64,000 nt of DNA. It comes from Synechococcus sp. BL107 (lineage in GTDB: Bacteria; Cyanobacteriota; Cyanobacteriia; PCC-6307; Cyanobiaceae). Below the pieces are notes generated by a model. That model made no database searches. It was not told where the DNA came from and saw nothing but the letters and a program-made list of their open reading frames with translations. Position numbers and translations under genes: made by a program. The stretch is taken from positions 1,304,498-1,368,497 of the forward strand of contig NZ_DS022298.1 of NCBI RefSeq assembly GCF_000153805.1, in the 5' to 3' direction. Positions 1-8,596 of this stretch are shown one piece after another (position 1 is the stretch's first letter; the number at the start of each line of letters is the position of its first letter).

Positions 1-481
1 CCACAGCATCGTTGTGATCGTGATGCTCCGCAGCTGGAATCCAGCCGCGCCATGGAAGTCCGTCTTTGCGGCGTTCCGTTGCATCCCATGCCCCGTGAAG
101 CTGCGCCAAGCCAAGCAAGGGCACTTTTAATTCGCGGCAGAGCGCGGCATAGGCAGGGCCGACCCCAGGAATTCCTCCATCGGCATCTCCTGGGACCAAA
201 AGCAACACGGGTTGGCGCCAGTCGGCAATGGCTTCCAACCAACTGCCTCCATCGCGATGGAACCGAGCGGCATCACCGCACAGTCGAACCAAATCGCGCC
301 TGGATTCTGTCGACGCCAACACCTTGTGCGGAGATTCTCCGCACGCATAACTCAACAGGCCACAACCACAGGATTCGGCGATGGCTTCACAGGCATGCCT
401 CATGGCCAACTCCGGGATGGGGCCTGCACCCAGGATCAGCGGAAAACCTTTGGACATGGGGGGCGCGTTCACCACTACCAT
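1..481 (-). CDS. conserved hypothetical protein, N-terminal part (runs off the left edge)
   Basis: An open frame runs on the minus strand from an ATG at 481 to the window edge without a stop (about 160 residues visible). A second in-frame ATG at 457 gives a protein starting MSKGFPLILGAGPIPE. The visible part holds a hydrophobic strand-turn start (LILGAGPIPE) and a later VLLLVPGDADGG stretch, which resembles an alpha/beta fold with two nucleotide- or substrate-binding loops, but I do not recognise the family. It is divergent from prs with only 32 bp between the start codons, so the two promoters must overlap or lie inside the genes. The real frame is supported by sensible composition and by prs beginning exactly where this gene ends. 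Function unknown. Confidence 0.6.
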   Translation of the reverse strand, partial: MVVVNAPPMSKGFPLILGAGPIPELAMRHACEAIAESCGCGLLSYACGESPHKVLASTESRRDLVRLCGDAARFHRDGGSWLEAIADWRQPVLLLVPGDADGGIPGVGPAYAALCRELKVPLLGLAQLHGAWDATERRKDGLPWRGWIPAAEHHDHNDAV

Positions 482-513
482 CGGATTACAGCAGAATTCG
501 TTCCGCGGCCGCC

Positions 514-1509
514 GTGACCAGCTTCCTGACAGCACCGCGGGCCGAGCAAGAGAAGTTTTCTGGCGAAAGCCCAAGGCTTCGACTTTTCAGCGGTACCTCC
601 AACCCTGGTTTGGCTCGTGAGATTGCCGCGTACCTAGGGGTGCCTGATGGACCTCGGATTGTGAAGCGATTTGCCGATGGGGAGCTCTACGTTCAGATCC
701 AAGAGTCGATCCGCGGCTGTGATGTCTTTCTGATCCAGCCCACCTGTGCTCCGGTGAACGATCACTTAATGGAGCTGCTGATCATGGTGGATGCGTGTCG
801 ACGCGCCTCTGCCCGACAAATCACAGCGGTGGTTCCTTACTACGGCTATGCGAGGGCCGATCGCAAAACAGCTGGCCGGGAGTCGATCACCGCCAAGCTC
901 ACCGCAAACCTGTTGGTGACCTCTGGCGTAGATCGCGTGTTGGCGATGGATCTTCATTCGGCTCAGATTCAGGGCTACTTCGACATTCCGTGTGATCACA
1001 TTTATGGATCACCGGTGCTGGTGGATTACTTATCAACGCAAAATCTTGGAGACATTGTTGTGGTGTCGCCCGATGTGGGTGGAGTGGCACGGGCTAGAGC
1101 GTTTGCCAAGCAAATGAATGATGCGCCCCTCGCGATTATCGACAAAAGACGAACAGGTCATAACCAAGCTGAAAGCCTCACTGTGATCGGTGATGTGGCG
1201 GGTAAAACGGCTGTTTTGATCGACGACATGATTGATACGGGCGGCACGATTTGCGCTGGAGCGAAGCTGCTTCGTCAACAAGGTGCACAACGGGTGATCG
1301 CCTGCGCCACCCATGCTGTTTTTTCACCACCAGCTTGCGAACGGTTATCTGCAGAAGGCCTTTTTGAGCAGGTGGTTGTTACAAATAGCCTCCCCATTGA
1401 GCTGGATGGAAGTTTCCCTCAACTCAAAATTCTTTCCGCTGCCAACATGTTGGGTGAGGCAATCCTGCGAATTCATGAAGAGAGCTCAGTGAGCTCAATG
1501 TTCCGTTAA
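514..1509 (+). CDS. prs: ribose-phosphate pyrophosphokinase
   Basis: Makes PRPP from ribose 5-phosphate and ATP, feeding purine, pyrimidine, NAD, histidine and tryptophan synthesis in the cytosol. The frame is open far upstream, but family alignment and length (331 residues) put the start at the GTG at 514, giving VTSFLTAPRAEQ. Visible hallmarks are RLRLFSGTSNPGLA near the N-terminus, the flexible-loop region YYGYARADRK, the Mg-binding MDLHSAQIQGYF and the PRPP loop VLIDDMIDTGGTI. The C-terminus ESSVSSMFR is the form seen in marine Synechococcus. The extra 154 codons upstream overlap the divergent gene and are not credible. A glycosidase-like gene follows 12 bp downstream. Confidence 0.95.
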   Translation: MTSFLTAPRAEQEKFSGESPRLRLFSGTSNPGLAREIAAYLGVPDGPRIVKRFADGELYVQIQESIRGCDVFLIQPTCAPVNDHLMELLIMVDACRRASARQITAVVPYYGYARADRKTAGRESITAKLTANLLVTSGVDRVLAMDLHSAQIQGYFDIPCDHIYGSPVLVDYLSTQNLGDIVVVSPDVGGVARARAFAKQMNDAPLAIIDKRRTGHNQAESLTVIGDVAGKTAVLIDDMIDTGGTICAGAKLLRQQGAQRVIACATHAVFSPPACERLSAEGLFEQVVVTNSLPIELDGSFPQLKILSAANMLGEAILRIHEESSVSSMFR

Positions 1510-1521
1510 AACCTCTCTTTG

Positions 1522-2679
1522 ATGTTTCAACGGTTGCTTTGCGGCGTCCTTGCGGGGCTCTCCACTGTTGGTGTTTTAACGCTCGATGCCCAGTCGCAAT
1601 CGAGCTTGGATCGTTTGTTGCGAACCAAGACCACGATGGGGGTATGGCTCACCAATAGCCCAAGCCCTTTGTATTACGACCACTGGCGCATCACTGTCGC
1701 GATGGACCAGCTGCAACAGGCTGGATTTACGCGGGTGATCCCCAATGTTTGGAGCCGGGGAACCACATTCCATCAGAGTCGGTTTGCGCCAGTGGAACCA
1801 CCCTTAGCCAAGGTTGGTGTTGGGATCGATCCGATTTGTACCCTTGCTACCGAAGGCCAGAAGCGCGGGATCAAGGTGATGCCCTGGTTCGAATATGGCT
1901 TGATGGAACCCGCCGATGCGCGGGTCGTAAAAGACCATCCTGACTGGGTTTTAGCGAAGGCGAATGGGGAACAAACCATGACGATGCATGGGCGGCATCG
2001 CATGGCTTGGTTGAATCCGGCTCATCCAGAGGTGAGGGAACGATTTATTGGTTTGGTGGTGGAAACCCTCCAGCGATGCTCCATGGATGGCCTGCAATTG
2101 GATGACCACTTCGCTTGGCCTGTGGAATTTGGCTACGACCGCTTCACGTCGAACTTGTACAAGCAACAAACGGGAACGTTGCCTCCTGTTGATTACACCA
2201 ACCGATACTGGATGCGTTGGAGACGGCGGCAACTCACGGGGCTGTTGCGGGATTTACGGACCCGGCTGAAACAAGAACAGTTGCCGCAGCGCATCAGTCT
2301 CTCCCCAGGTCCATTTCGCCAGTCCTACAACCTTTGGCTGCAGGACTGGGAACTTTGGGCGATGGGTGGGTTGATCGATGAGCTTGTGGTTCAGAACTAT
2401 GCCCATTCAGTGAAAGGGTTTGCCCGTGACCTGGATCAACCCGCGTTGCGGAAGGCACGTGAGTGGCGGATCCCTACTCAGATCGGGATTTTGGCTGGTT
2501 TTGGTCCACGCACAACGGCAATTCCGGTTCTCAGAGAGAAAGTGCAACTGGCTCGAGAACGTGGTCATGGCGTCGTCTTTTTTTATTGGGAAGGCTTGTG
2601 GGGGATGCATGTCCCACAGCGGGATCGTCAACGTCGCTACGGTCTATTCGAAGAATTTGGTGAGTTCGAACAACAATGA
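1522..2679 (+). CDS. glycosyl-hydrolase-like family 10 (GHL10/DUF187-type) secreted protein
   Basis: A 385-residue protein starting at the ATG at 1522 (a TTG lies directly before it). The N-terminus MFQRLLCGVLAGLSTVGVLT looks like a signal peptide with a likely cut after LDAQSQS. The body has the TIM-barrel features of the GHL10 family: MGVWLTNSPS, a FTRVIPNVWSRG strand, KVMPWFEYGL, WLNPAHPEVRERF and DGLQLDDHF, where the acidic pair is the usual active-site position. The family is thought to act on polysaccharides or peptidoglycan outside the cytoplasm, but its substrate is not established. It follows prs by 12 bp and overlaps the next small gene by ATGA, so the three are probably co-transcribed. 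Confidence 0.8.
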   Translation: MFQRLLCGVLAGLSTVGVLTLDAQSQSSLDRLLRTKTTMGVWLTNSPSPLYYDHWRITVAMDQLQQAGFTRVIPNVWSRGTTFHQSRFAPVEPPLAKVGVGIDPICTLATEGQKRGIKVMPWFEYGLMEPADARVVKDHPDWVLAKANGEQTMTMHGRHRMAWLNPAHPEVRERFIGLVVETLQRCSMDGLQLDDHFAWPVEFGYDRFTSNLYKQQTGTLPPVDYTNRYWMRWRRRQLTGLLRDLRTRLKQEQLPQRISLSPGPFRQSYNLWLQDWELWAMGGLIDELVVQNYAHSVKGFARDLDQPALRKAREWRIPTQIGILAGFGPRTTAIPVLREKVQLARERGHGVVFFYWEGLWGMHVPQRDRQRRYGLFEEFGEFEQQ

Positions 2680-2906
2680 ACCAGTTCGAAATCAACCAAG
2701 TCAAGTCACGTCTACGCCGCTTAGAGCTTTCCGAAGAATTTGTTGATCAATACGTTCATAAAATCCAAGTGAATTGCGAAAGCTACGCCATGGCTTGTAA
2801 AACCATCGATCGATGGCAAAAGCAAGATAGTCGTGAGGTTGTTTCCCAAGTTTTAGCGTGTGGACTCATTGCAGCTGTGTTGGGTGGATTCCTGGCCACC
2901 TTTTGA
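2676..2906 (+). CDS. small membrane-anchored hypothetical protein
   Basis: A 76-residue protein whose ATG overlaps the stop of the preceding glycosidase-like gene (ATGA, 2676-2679), good evidence for translational coupling. The first 55 residues are charged and helical (VKSRLRRLELSEEFVDQYV, then KTIDRWQKQDSREVVSQV). The last 20 form a single hydrophobic segment (LACGLIAAVLGGFLATF) that probably anchors the C-terminus in a membrane. No family is recognised. Confidence 0.7.
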   Translation: MNQFEINQVKSRLRRLELSEEFVDQYVHKIQVNCESYAMACKTIDRWQKQDSREVVSQVLACGLIAAVLGGFLATF

Positions 2907-3401
2907 TATTCAGCGTATATATGAAAATTTTTAGTGCTGAAAATTGCTACGTATTTAAAAAAATCATTCAAAATGATGTGTTTTGATTGTTTTACGAATT
3001 TTCACTTCGGGCTCAGGCTAGAGGTGAATGGATGGATGTTTCTGACCTCTGTGTTGATAGGGAGCCTTCGATTATTGTTAATATATGAGGTTTTGATCGA
3101 TGAAAAATATTTTGAATATTCCGTGCAGTGACAAAAGCGTGGTGGATGTCTGTTGCACCGCCATGGATTTAAGCAAAATGGTGCTTATGTCAATAAGTTA
3201 TAGCTTTCTTCTTGATGCTTTCGTGCATTGATTCGCTTCAGATCGGAACTGATTTGTTGCTGGAAATGCAACGAAGGAAATTCGGGGTGAATGTTCTCGG
3301 TGCGACCGTCGAAAGTTGGGGACATTTGATATCACTAATGAAGAGTGAGGATTGTGCTTGATTTTAAGACGTAAGAGTGAAGCTTCCTGGGTAATTGTTT
3401 T
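2907..3401. other. AT-rich convergent intergenic region without a recognisable gene
   Basis: About 495 bp between the plus-strand small gene and the 3' end of znuB. It is visibly AT-rich. The only open frame (GTG at 2934, 65 codons) has erratic composition and no plausible ribosome site. I see no clear hairpin-plus-T-run terminator and no RNA gene. Confidence 0.5.
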
Positions 3402-4178
3402 TTAAATTCTTTTTAAAATGAGCATGATCATGCATAAACTGCCAATCACTGGGCCTGGCGGAAGATCGACTGCAATCGCCAGCATCATGCCCCCGCTTGT
3501 GAGTGCCAACCCTGTTGCTGAAGATTTTAAGATTAATTGTTTGAGGCTCGTGCTCTTATCAATGTGCATCAGAACTGGTGCACAAAGCAGGGCAATGACA
3601 AGGATGATTCCAACTGCGGTGATTGCACTGATGATCACAAGTGCCGTGATAACGATTGCTATGAAACGAATCTGTGTGACTGGTCGTTTGGCTGCTTGTG
3701 CCCCGTCAGGATCAACGCCAATGAACACCAAATCTTGGTAACGCGTCACCAATAAGAAGATTATTGCGGCTGTTGCAATTAAGGTTCGGGTCAGGTCGCT
3801 ACTGTTTGCTGCCAGTAGATCTCCAAATAAAATCGTTTCTAAGTCGACGCGGGTTTGGAGTAACGGTACAAGTAGTACGCCAAGAGCTGTAAATCCAGCT
3901 AAAACAGTATTCATCGACGATTCTTCTCGGCCTTTAAATCGTTGATTAAGACGTTCTGCTATTAGTGCACCCAGTAATCCACTGATCAGCCCACCGATTG
4001 TTGGGTCAATACCAATTGCCAAGGCTATGACTAATCCTGGCAGCACCGAATGCGCCATCAGATTGGCCAGTAGTATGCGTCTTTGGGTGATTAATAGGGA
4101 TCCAGTGGCAGGACAAATTACTCCAATTAATAGAGATATGATAAGTGGAATTAGCCACCAGATTTGGGTCTCATCCAC
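3402..4178 (-). CDS. znuB: zinc ABC transporter, membrane permease
   Basis: Inner-membrane subunit of the zinc uptake ABC transporter (COG1108, Znu/MntB family), 258 residues, starting at the GTG at 4178. It has about eight hydrophobic segments: WWLIPLIISLLIGVICP at the start, MAHSVLPGLVIALAIGI, then GGLISGLLGALIAE, and a run near residues 175-215 typical of the family. The sequence around ILLANLMAHSVLPG matches the region that contacts the ATPase. Its start overlaps the end of znuC by 8 bp (4171-4178), so the two are one transcript read away from the Zur-type box at 4933. The specificity for zinc rather than manganese is inferred from that box and the His-rich neighbour. Confidence 0.9.
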   Translation of the reverse strand: MDETQIWWLIPLIISLLIGVICPATGSLLITQRRILLANLMAHSVLPGLVIALAIGIDPTIGGLISGLLGALIAERLNQRFKGREESSMNTVLAGFTALGVLLVPLLQTRVDLETILFGDLLAANSSDLTRTLIATAAIIFLLVTRYQDLVFIGVDPDGAQAAKRPVTQIRFIAIVITALVIISAITAVGIILVIALLCAPVLMHIDKSTSLKQLILKSSATGLALTSGGMMLAIAVDLPPGPVIGSLCMIMLILKRI

Positions 4179-4866
4179 AGCAGTGACTCCCCATCATGCA
4201 TGTCATATCGCTTAGTTTTTCTCGGACTTCTGAGGGAGTGCCGTTGGCTAATAATTTGTTGTCGAGTACGAGCACTTTGTCGTAGCTGTCGAGAGCACTT
4301 CCCCAGTCGTGGCTGCTGACCAACAATGTTTGTCCTGCATCAGCTTGTTCTCGCATCACGGAAAGTAGATGTTCGCGCGTAGGGGGGTCAATTGCACTAC
4401 ATGGCTCGTCGAGCAGTAAGACCCCGGTTTGTTGCATCAGTGCCCTGGCCAGTAAAACGCGCTGTTGTTGCCCTCCGGATAAGTCGCTTAGCCGTCTTTG
4501 AGCCAGCTGTTCCATTCCAACCCGCATCAGCAGTTGCTTCGCTATCTGCTTTCCTGGCTGATGTTTGAAAGTTTTTCCTCCCAAGCGCACCATTTCAAAA
4601 ACGGTGATGGGGAATGTCCAATCAATGGAGGCTCTTTGCGGCATCACCGTAATACTGCTGTTGCATTCCACGAATCCGCTATCTCGCTGCAATCGCCCTT
4701 GTAAAAGGTGAAGCAAGGTTGATTTGCCAGCTCCATTGGGCCCGACAAGTGCCGTCAAGGTTCCGGGCTTCAGTTCCAGGGTGATGTTGTCAATGATCCG
4801 CTTGTTGCCGTAGCTGAAGCAGACACGAGACGCGCGTAACCCTTCATTGTTGGCAAGGGTCGACAT
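4171..4866 (-). CDS. znuC: zinc ABC transporter, ATP-binding subunit
   Basis: ATPase that drives zinc import with ZnuB and ZnuA. I place the start at the ATG at 4866 (231 residues). The longer frame begins with a TTG at 4917 and would add 17 unlikely residues. Counting from that ATG, Walker A GPNGAGKST is at residues 42-50, the signature LSGGQ at 129-133, and Walker B LLLDEP at 150-155, followed by the D-loop SAID. The switch histidine is in LLVSSHDWG. It overlaps znuB and is divergent from znuA, with a 97-bp gap that holds the palindrome at 4933-4949. Confidence 0.92.
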   Translation of the reverse strand: MSTLANNEGLRASRVCFSYGNKRIIDNITLELKPGTLTALVGPNGAGKSTLLHLLQGRLQRDSGFVECNSSITVMPQRASIDWTFPITVFEMVRLGGKTFKHQPGKQIAKQLLMRVGMEQLAQRRLSDLSGGQQQRVLLARALMQQTGVLLLDEPCSAIDPPTREHLLSVMREQADAGQTLLVSSHDWGSALDSYDKVLVLDNKLLANGTPSEVREKLSDMTCMMGSHCCG

Positions 4867-4932
4867 CACAAATTCTGTTGGTGCAATTGAAGAGCCGGTT
4901 GAAGGGTGGTTGCGCAAGTTTGACTTGTTGGA

Positions 4933-4949
4933 AGAATGATAATCATTCT
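4933..4949. promoter_or_regulatory. Zur/Fur-type operator between znuC and znuA
   Basis: A perfect 17-bp inverted repeat, AGAATGAT-A-ATCATTCT, in the divergent znuC-znuA region, 14 bp before the znuA ATG and 66 bp before the znuC ATG. The sequence and 8-1-8 geometry fit Fur-superfamily operators. The zinc transporter on both sides points to Zur, which would repress both arms when zinc is sufficient. The position next to the znuA start implies a very short znuA leader. Confidence 0.85.
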
Positions 4950-4963
4950 CAGATTTTTGTCAT

Positions 4964-5881
4964 ATGCGTCGTTCCTCGTGGATCGCGCGGGGCTCGTTGA
5001 CTTCGCTTTTGGCGATTTCGCTCGCCCAGATCCCTGTTCAAGCATCGCAACCTTCTGTTGTTGCAGTGGATGGAACTCTGTGTGACTTAACGCGTACCTT
5101 GGCTGCAACTGCTGTCAGTGTCACCTGCTTGATTCCCCCTGGTGGTGATCCCCATGGTTATCGACTCAAGCCGAGTGACCGGCAAGCTCTGTCGAAGGCC
5201 GATCTTGTTGTTCACATTGGCTTCAACCTCACACCGTCTGCCAAGGACATCTCTGTTCCTGCCCCCGTCGTTGCCGTAGGAGAGGTGGCTTTGCCCTCCT
5301 ATCGAGGCAATGATCCCCATGTTTGGCATGATCCAGCCAATTCAGCAGCGATGACATCTGCGATTGCTAATCGTCTCTCTCCTTTGTTGTCGGGAGATGC
5401 ACGTGTGGCGTTTGCCTCACGTGCCGCTAATGCTCAGAGTGTGCTGGCTGATCTTGGAACTTGGGCTTCCGTTCAGTTTGCAAAATTGCCTGCCAATCAA
5501 AGAGTGCTGGTGACTGATCATCAGACGTATAGCCATCTTGCTAATCGATATGATCTTGAAGAAATCTCCATGCTTGATAGCTATACAACTGGAGGCGCCT
5601 TAAAGCCATCAAGTCTGAATGCAATTACAAAAGCCGTAACGGACTCTGGTGCAAGGGTGATTTTTTCCTCTTATTTACCGGCTAATAAGTCGTTAAGGCG
5701 AATCAGTAAACGCTCCGGATTGCCTATTGCGTCCACTCCTCTTTATGGAGAAGGCCTCGCACCGGGTGAAACTGCGGTTTCAACTGCCACAAAAAATATT
5801 TGCGCAATTTTGAAAGGTCAGGGTGCTTCATGCGATGAAGCTGCTGCCAACGTTCTCGCTAATCGTTGGGCTGATATCTAA
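4964..5881 (+). CDS. znuA: zinc ABC transporter, periplasmic zinc-binding protein
   Basis: Cluster 9 (ZnuA-type) substrate-binding protein of 305 residues. The N-terminus (MRRSSWIARG, then a hydrophobic run ending PVQASQ) is a signal peptide. Metal-ligand candidates in the expected order are His64 in DPHGYRLKPSD, His119/His122 in NDPHVWHDP, and His186/His191 in TDHQTYSHL, with an acidic residue expected near EGLAPGE. Two cysteines (Cys40 and Cys55) may form a disulfide. Unlike many ZnuA proteins there is no His-rich loop. That feature is instead found in the next gene, 48 bp downstream, which probably shares its transcript. Confidence 0.92.
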   Translation: MRRSSWIARGSLTSLLAISLAQIPVQASQPSVVAVDGTLCDLTRTLAATAVSVTCLIPPGGDPHGYRLKPSDRQALSKADLVVHIGFNLTPSAKDISVPAPVVAVGEVALPSYRGNDPHVWHDPANSAAMTSAIANRLSPLLSGDARVAFASRAANAQSVLADLGTWASVQFAKLPANQRVLVTDHQTYSHLANRYDLEEISMLDSYTTGGALKPSSLNAITKAVTDSGARVIFSSYLPANKSLRRISKRSGLPIASTPLYGEGLAPGETAVSTATKNICAILKGQGASCDEAAANVLANRWADI

Positions 5882-5929
5882 CCCTTTTCTATTTTTATTT
5901 TCGTCTCTTCTCCAACTCTTCCTTTTCTT

Positions 5930-7009
5930 ATGTCCCGCAAACGCACTCTTCTGCTGGCTCTACTTCTTTTGCCATTGATTCAAGGCAGACCCTCTGTTGC
6001 CCACGGTTCCCATGGTGGCGGTGGAGATGTCCCTGAGGCTGGTGAATTTGAATTTACTCCGGTCGTGACTCTCGAGGGGCATGCTGGTTTTGAACAGAAT
6101 CTCGACGACAAACCCAAGCATTACGCGCTTGATGGATTGTTCGGTGGAGTATTCCAGTGGGGTTTGGGTTCTGGTGGCAGTTTGTCCATAGAGGCTGCTG
6201 TCGGACCGTCTTTGGTTTGGGGAGAAGCGGAGCACTTCTACGGCAAGGTCCATATCGACGACCACGATGATCACGGCGATCATGCTGACCACGGCGATCA
6301 TGCTGACCACGACGACCACGACGACCACGACGACCACGACGATCATGACGACCACGACGATCATGACGATCATGACGATCACGATGATCATGACGACCAC
6401 GATGATCACGACGATCATGCAGGCCATGACCATGCTGGGCACGATCATGGAGATACCTCATATAAGCGGACTGACGTCCGAGGATTTCTTCAGGTTCGAT
6501 ATGCCCCTAATGACCGCTTAAGTGTTTCCGTTGATTGGAAACCTTATTTTGTCACCAAAGATCAAGGTGATGACATCCAGGGTCTTAAAAATGAAATTGG
6601 TGCCGAAATCGTATGGGCACTCGGTGATGGTGACCTGAACTTCTCTCTTGGTGATGGATTGGAAAGTCTTGCTGACGGACTCTTCCTATCGTTGGAACAT
6701 CGTCATGGTTGGGAATCTGATGGAACCTGGATGGGGAACTACACGGACCCGCGTCTTGGTTTTGGTTTCATCATTGGTAGTGATCAAATCAGTGTGAAGC
6801 TTGATGGTGGCCCGCGTTTCTATACGCCTGGAAGTTACTCAGGCTTGAAGCAGCGTACTGATTTTGCTGGAGAGTTAGAGGTCTCAGTTCCTGTTGGTCA
6901 GGCTACGTTGTTTGCCCACTGGCAACCAACTTATAGCTCTGTCAATGCGCCTGGTTGGGGTGAAGGCTGGCAACACCATGTTGGAACTGGCGTTACCTTC
7001 AGCTTTTAA
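5930..7009 (+). CDS. outer-membrane beta-barrel-like protein with long His/Asp repeat, probably zinc-related
   Basis: A 359-residue protein with a signal peptide (MSRKRTLLLALLLLPL, probable cut after PSVAHG). Residues 108-173 are an almost pure His/Asp tract, including twelve consecutive DDH triplets after His127 and ending in AGHDHAGHDHG. The rest alternates glycine, aromatic and polar residues in beta-hairpin fashion (GGVFQWGLGSGGSLSIEAAVG and the final HVGTGVTFSF ending in Phe), as in outer-membrane barrels. The His tract should bind zinc or a similar ion. Placed 48 bp after znuA and followed by a terminator, it is probably the outer-membrane partner of the zinc importer and Zur-controlled. 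Whether it is a pore or a zinc-capturing surface protein cannot be told. Confidence 0.8.
   Translation: MSRKRTLLLALLLLPLIQGRPSVAHGSHGGGGDVPEAGEFEFTPVVTLEGHAGFEQNLDDKPKHYALDGLFGGVFQWGLGSGGSLSIEAAVGPSLVWGEAEHFYGKVHIDDHDDHGDHADHGDHADHDDHDDHDDHDDHDDHDDHDDHDDHDDHDDHDDHDDHAGHDHAGHDHGDTSYKRTDVRGFLQVRYAPNDRLSVSVDWKPYFVTKDQGDDIQGLKNEIGAEIVWALGDGDLNFSLGDGLESLADGLFLSLEHRHGWESDGTWMGNYTDPRLGFGFIIGSDQISVKLDGGPRFYTPGSYSGLKQRTDFAGELEVSVPVGQATLFAHWQPTYSSVNAPGWGEGWQHHVGTGVTFSF
6248..6450 (+). repeat. tandem 9-bp repeat encoding Asp-Asp-His
   Basis: In-frame tandem array with the unit GACGACCAC or its synonymous variants (gat/gac, cat/cac). The middle has about twelve continuous DDH units, flanked by imperfect HGDHAD and HAGHD units. 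The silent variation argues for selection on the protein, while the near-identical units around 6310-6360 suggest recent slippage. Confidence 0.9.
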
Positions 7010-7045
7010 TTTCGTGGCTTAATTAGCTTTATTCCTGGATCAGAA

Positions 7046-7075
7046 GCCGCGCTTTCACGTAGAGCGCGGCTTTTT
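7046..7075 (+). terminator. rho-independent terminator after the znuA operon
   Basis: Stem GCCGCGCT / AGCGCGGC (7046-7053 and 7063-7070) with a 9-base loop, followed by TTTTT, 36 bp after the stop of the His/Asp-rich protein. It ends the plus-strand znuA transcript. Confidence 0.85.
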
Positions 7076-7276
7076 AATGTTGATCTATTATTTGTTCTCT
7101 GTATTCCCATGGTGAGTTGTTCAATTTCTTTCTTTTGTTATTGAGAAAGGCTTTCCTTCTGGCTGCTATTTAATATTTATGATGCAGGCTTGTGATCTAC
7201 GTGATTTGTATACTTGTGCTCACTGATTTATCTAGTCTGATCGCGGCCGCAGGGTTGCGCACCCTGGTCAAGCATC

Positions 7277-8596
7277 TCAAGGGTTGAGCCATACGGCCTG
7301 CTCCACTGCAATTGGAAGTACCTCTTGCAGCTGAAGGGATTCGGCATCAATCAAGGCTGGGTGGGCGTCGTGTTGCTGTTCTCGAATCACAGTGAGTAGC
7401 AAACGACCACTGACTGGATCGAACTGCAGTGGGGTACCTCCTTTCATCCTCCATGCATCTAACGATTGACGTTTTGCCACCCTGCCCTCGCCATCCAGAA
7501 GGAGGAGTGTGTGCTCTGCCCAATCACCCGTCCATTGTCCGATCACAGCCCAGATCCGCTCACCTTTTCCATCGCAAGCAACGCCTAAAATGGCTTGCTC
7601 TCCCAGCCAAAGTTGGCGGGGAGCGACTCCAGGAAGCACCAGTTCAATCGACCTGCGGTAGTCGGGCCAATGACGGATTAACAGGGCTCGTCCTGATGCG
7701 GCGCAGAAGGCACCAAGCTCACGGTTTCCTGGAAGCGACTGCATCGTTCCCCCTTTGTTGGCGAGGGGCATCAGATTGATTCCGTCATAGGAGGGCACGA
7801 CCAAACCCCCGCCTCCAGGCAGTAACTCCATGGGTCCAGCAGATGGCAGATCGAGCTGGCGTCGTTTCCCGTTGGCTTGGATGAGTTCGTTGCGCTCGGT
7901 CTCCGGTAAGAAGCCCCCGGTTTGAACCAATAAATCGCCGTTCAGGTTGCTGCTGATATGGCCAAATAAGACGTTCTCATTAATTAACTGCTGCACTGGC
8001 AGTCGTTCGGGTGGTTCCAGAGCACTGCGATCGTGCTGCAAGCTTCGAGGCTTGAGAGGTTGCAACCAGATCTGTTCATTTCGGTTGTCGTCACTTGCCA
8101 CGACGGCAACACCACGGCCATTCCCCAGGGGGACTACTGCAGAGAGTTTTGTCCAAATGGGACTGACGGGGCGCCAGGTCCCCTGGCGATCGAGCAGTTG
8201 CAGTTGCTGCCCGTTCTTCAGTTCACGGGTGACGAGCAGCCATGGTCTTGGATCCCACCACCAGGTTTGTGCTGTCAGCGCATTCATCCGCTGATCGCGT
8301 CCCGCCAAGTGCAGCTGAATAGGCGCCTTGATGGCAGTCGTTGGCGTGAGGATCAGCCGAAGTGCAGCATGGCTCCCCAGCCAGTGATGACGAAGCGCAG
8401 GCTCTAGATGACTTTGCGAGTCCACCGCCTTCAGCTGCATCGGCCTGCTGAAGTTCAGATCCAGGCCAGCGCTGCCGGAGTGAAGGTGTTGCGGCTTGAT
8501 TTGAACCAAACGGGGCGGACGGCGCAGCAGAATCTGCTGCTGCACCAAGACCGCCGCTGTGGTGAGAGTGAGCAGGAGTCCAAGTCGACGATTCAT
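7277..8596 (-). CDS. secreted/membrane-anchored hypothetical protein, possible beta-propeller
   Basis: A 439-residue protein whose N-terminus (MNRRLGLLLTLTTAAVLVQQQ) is a signal peptide or anchor. Residues 45-100 resemble an Ig-like domain (LDLNFSRPMQL through LILTPTTAIKAPIQLHLAG). The remainder is a series of short beta repeats with QQLQLLDRQG, GLVVPSYDGINLMPL and RLLLTVIREQQHDAHPALID, as in a propeller that reads out a ligand. I do not recognise the family. Its ATG overlaps the stop of the TIGR03943 gene (ATGA, 8593-8596), so it belongs to the permease operon and may act on the outer face of the membrane with it. Confidence 0.75.
   Translation of the reverse strand: MNRRLGLLLTLTTAAVLVQQQILLRRPPRLVQIKPQHLHSGSAGLDLNFSRPMQLKAVDSQSHLEPALRHHWLGSHAALRLILTPTTAIKAPIQLHLAGRDQRMNALTAQTWWWDPRPWLLVTRELKNGQQLQLLDRQGTWRPVSPIWTKLSAVVPLGNGRGVAVVASDDNRNEQIWLQPLKPRSLQHDRSALEPPERLPVQQLINENVLFGHISSNLNGDLLVQTGGFLPETERNELIQANGKRRQLDLPSAGPMELLPGGGGLVVPSYDGINLMPLANKGGTMQSLPGNRELGAFCAASGRALLIRHWPDYRRSIELVLPGVAPRQLWLGEQAILGVACDGKGERIWAVIGQWTGDWAEHTLLLLDGEGRVAKRQSLDAWRMKGGTPLQFDPVSGRLLLTVIREQQHDAHPALIDAESLQLQEVLPIAVEQAVWLNP

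Noticed and set aside
52..513. N-terminal 154-codon extension of prs
   Set aside because: It overlaps the divergent gene almost fully and is absent from the enzyme family; GTG at 514 restores the normal length.
2934..3131. 65-codon frame after the small membrane gene
   Set aside because: GTG start without ribosome site, erratic Cys/Phe-rich composition in AT-rich intergenic DNA.
6248..6450. possible CRISPR array
   Set aside because: The repeats are 9 bp, in frame within a gene, and have no spacers.
5960..6461. minus-strand frames with poly-Val or Arg/His runs
   Set aside because: They are read-outs of the complementary strand of the Asp/His repeat and have no independent support.
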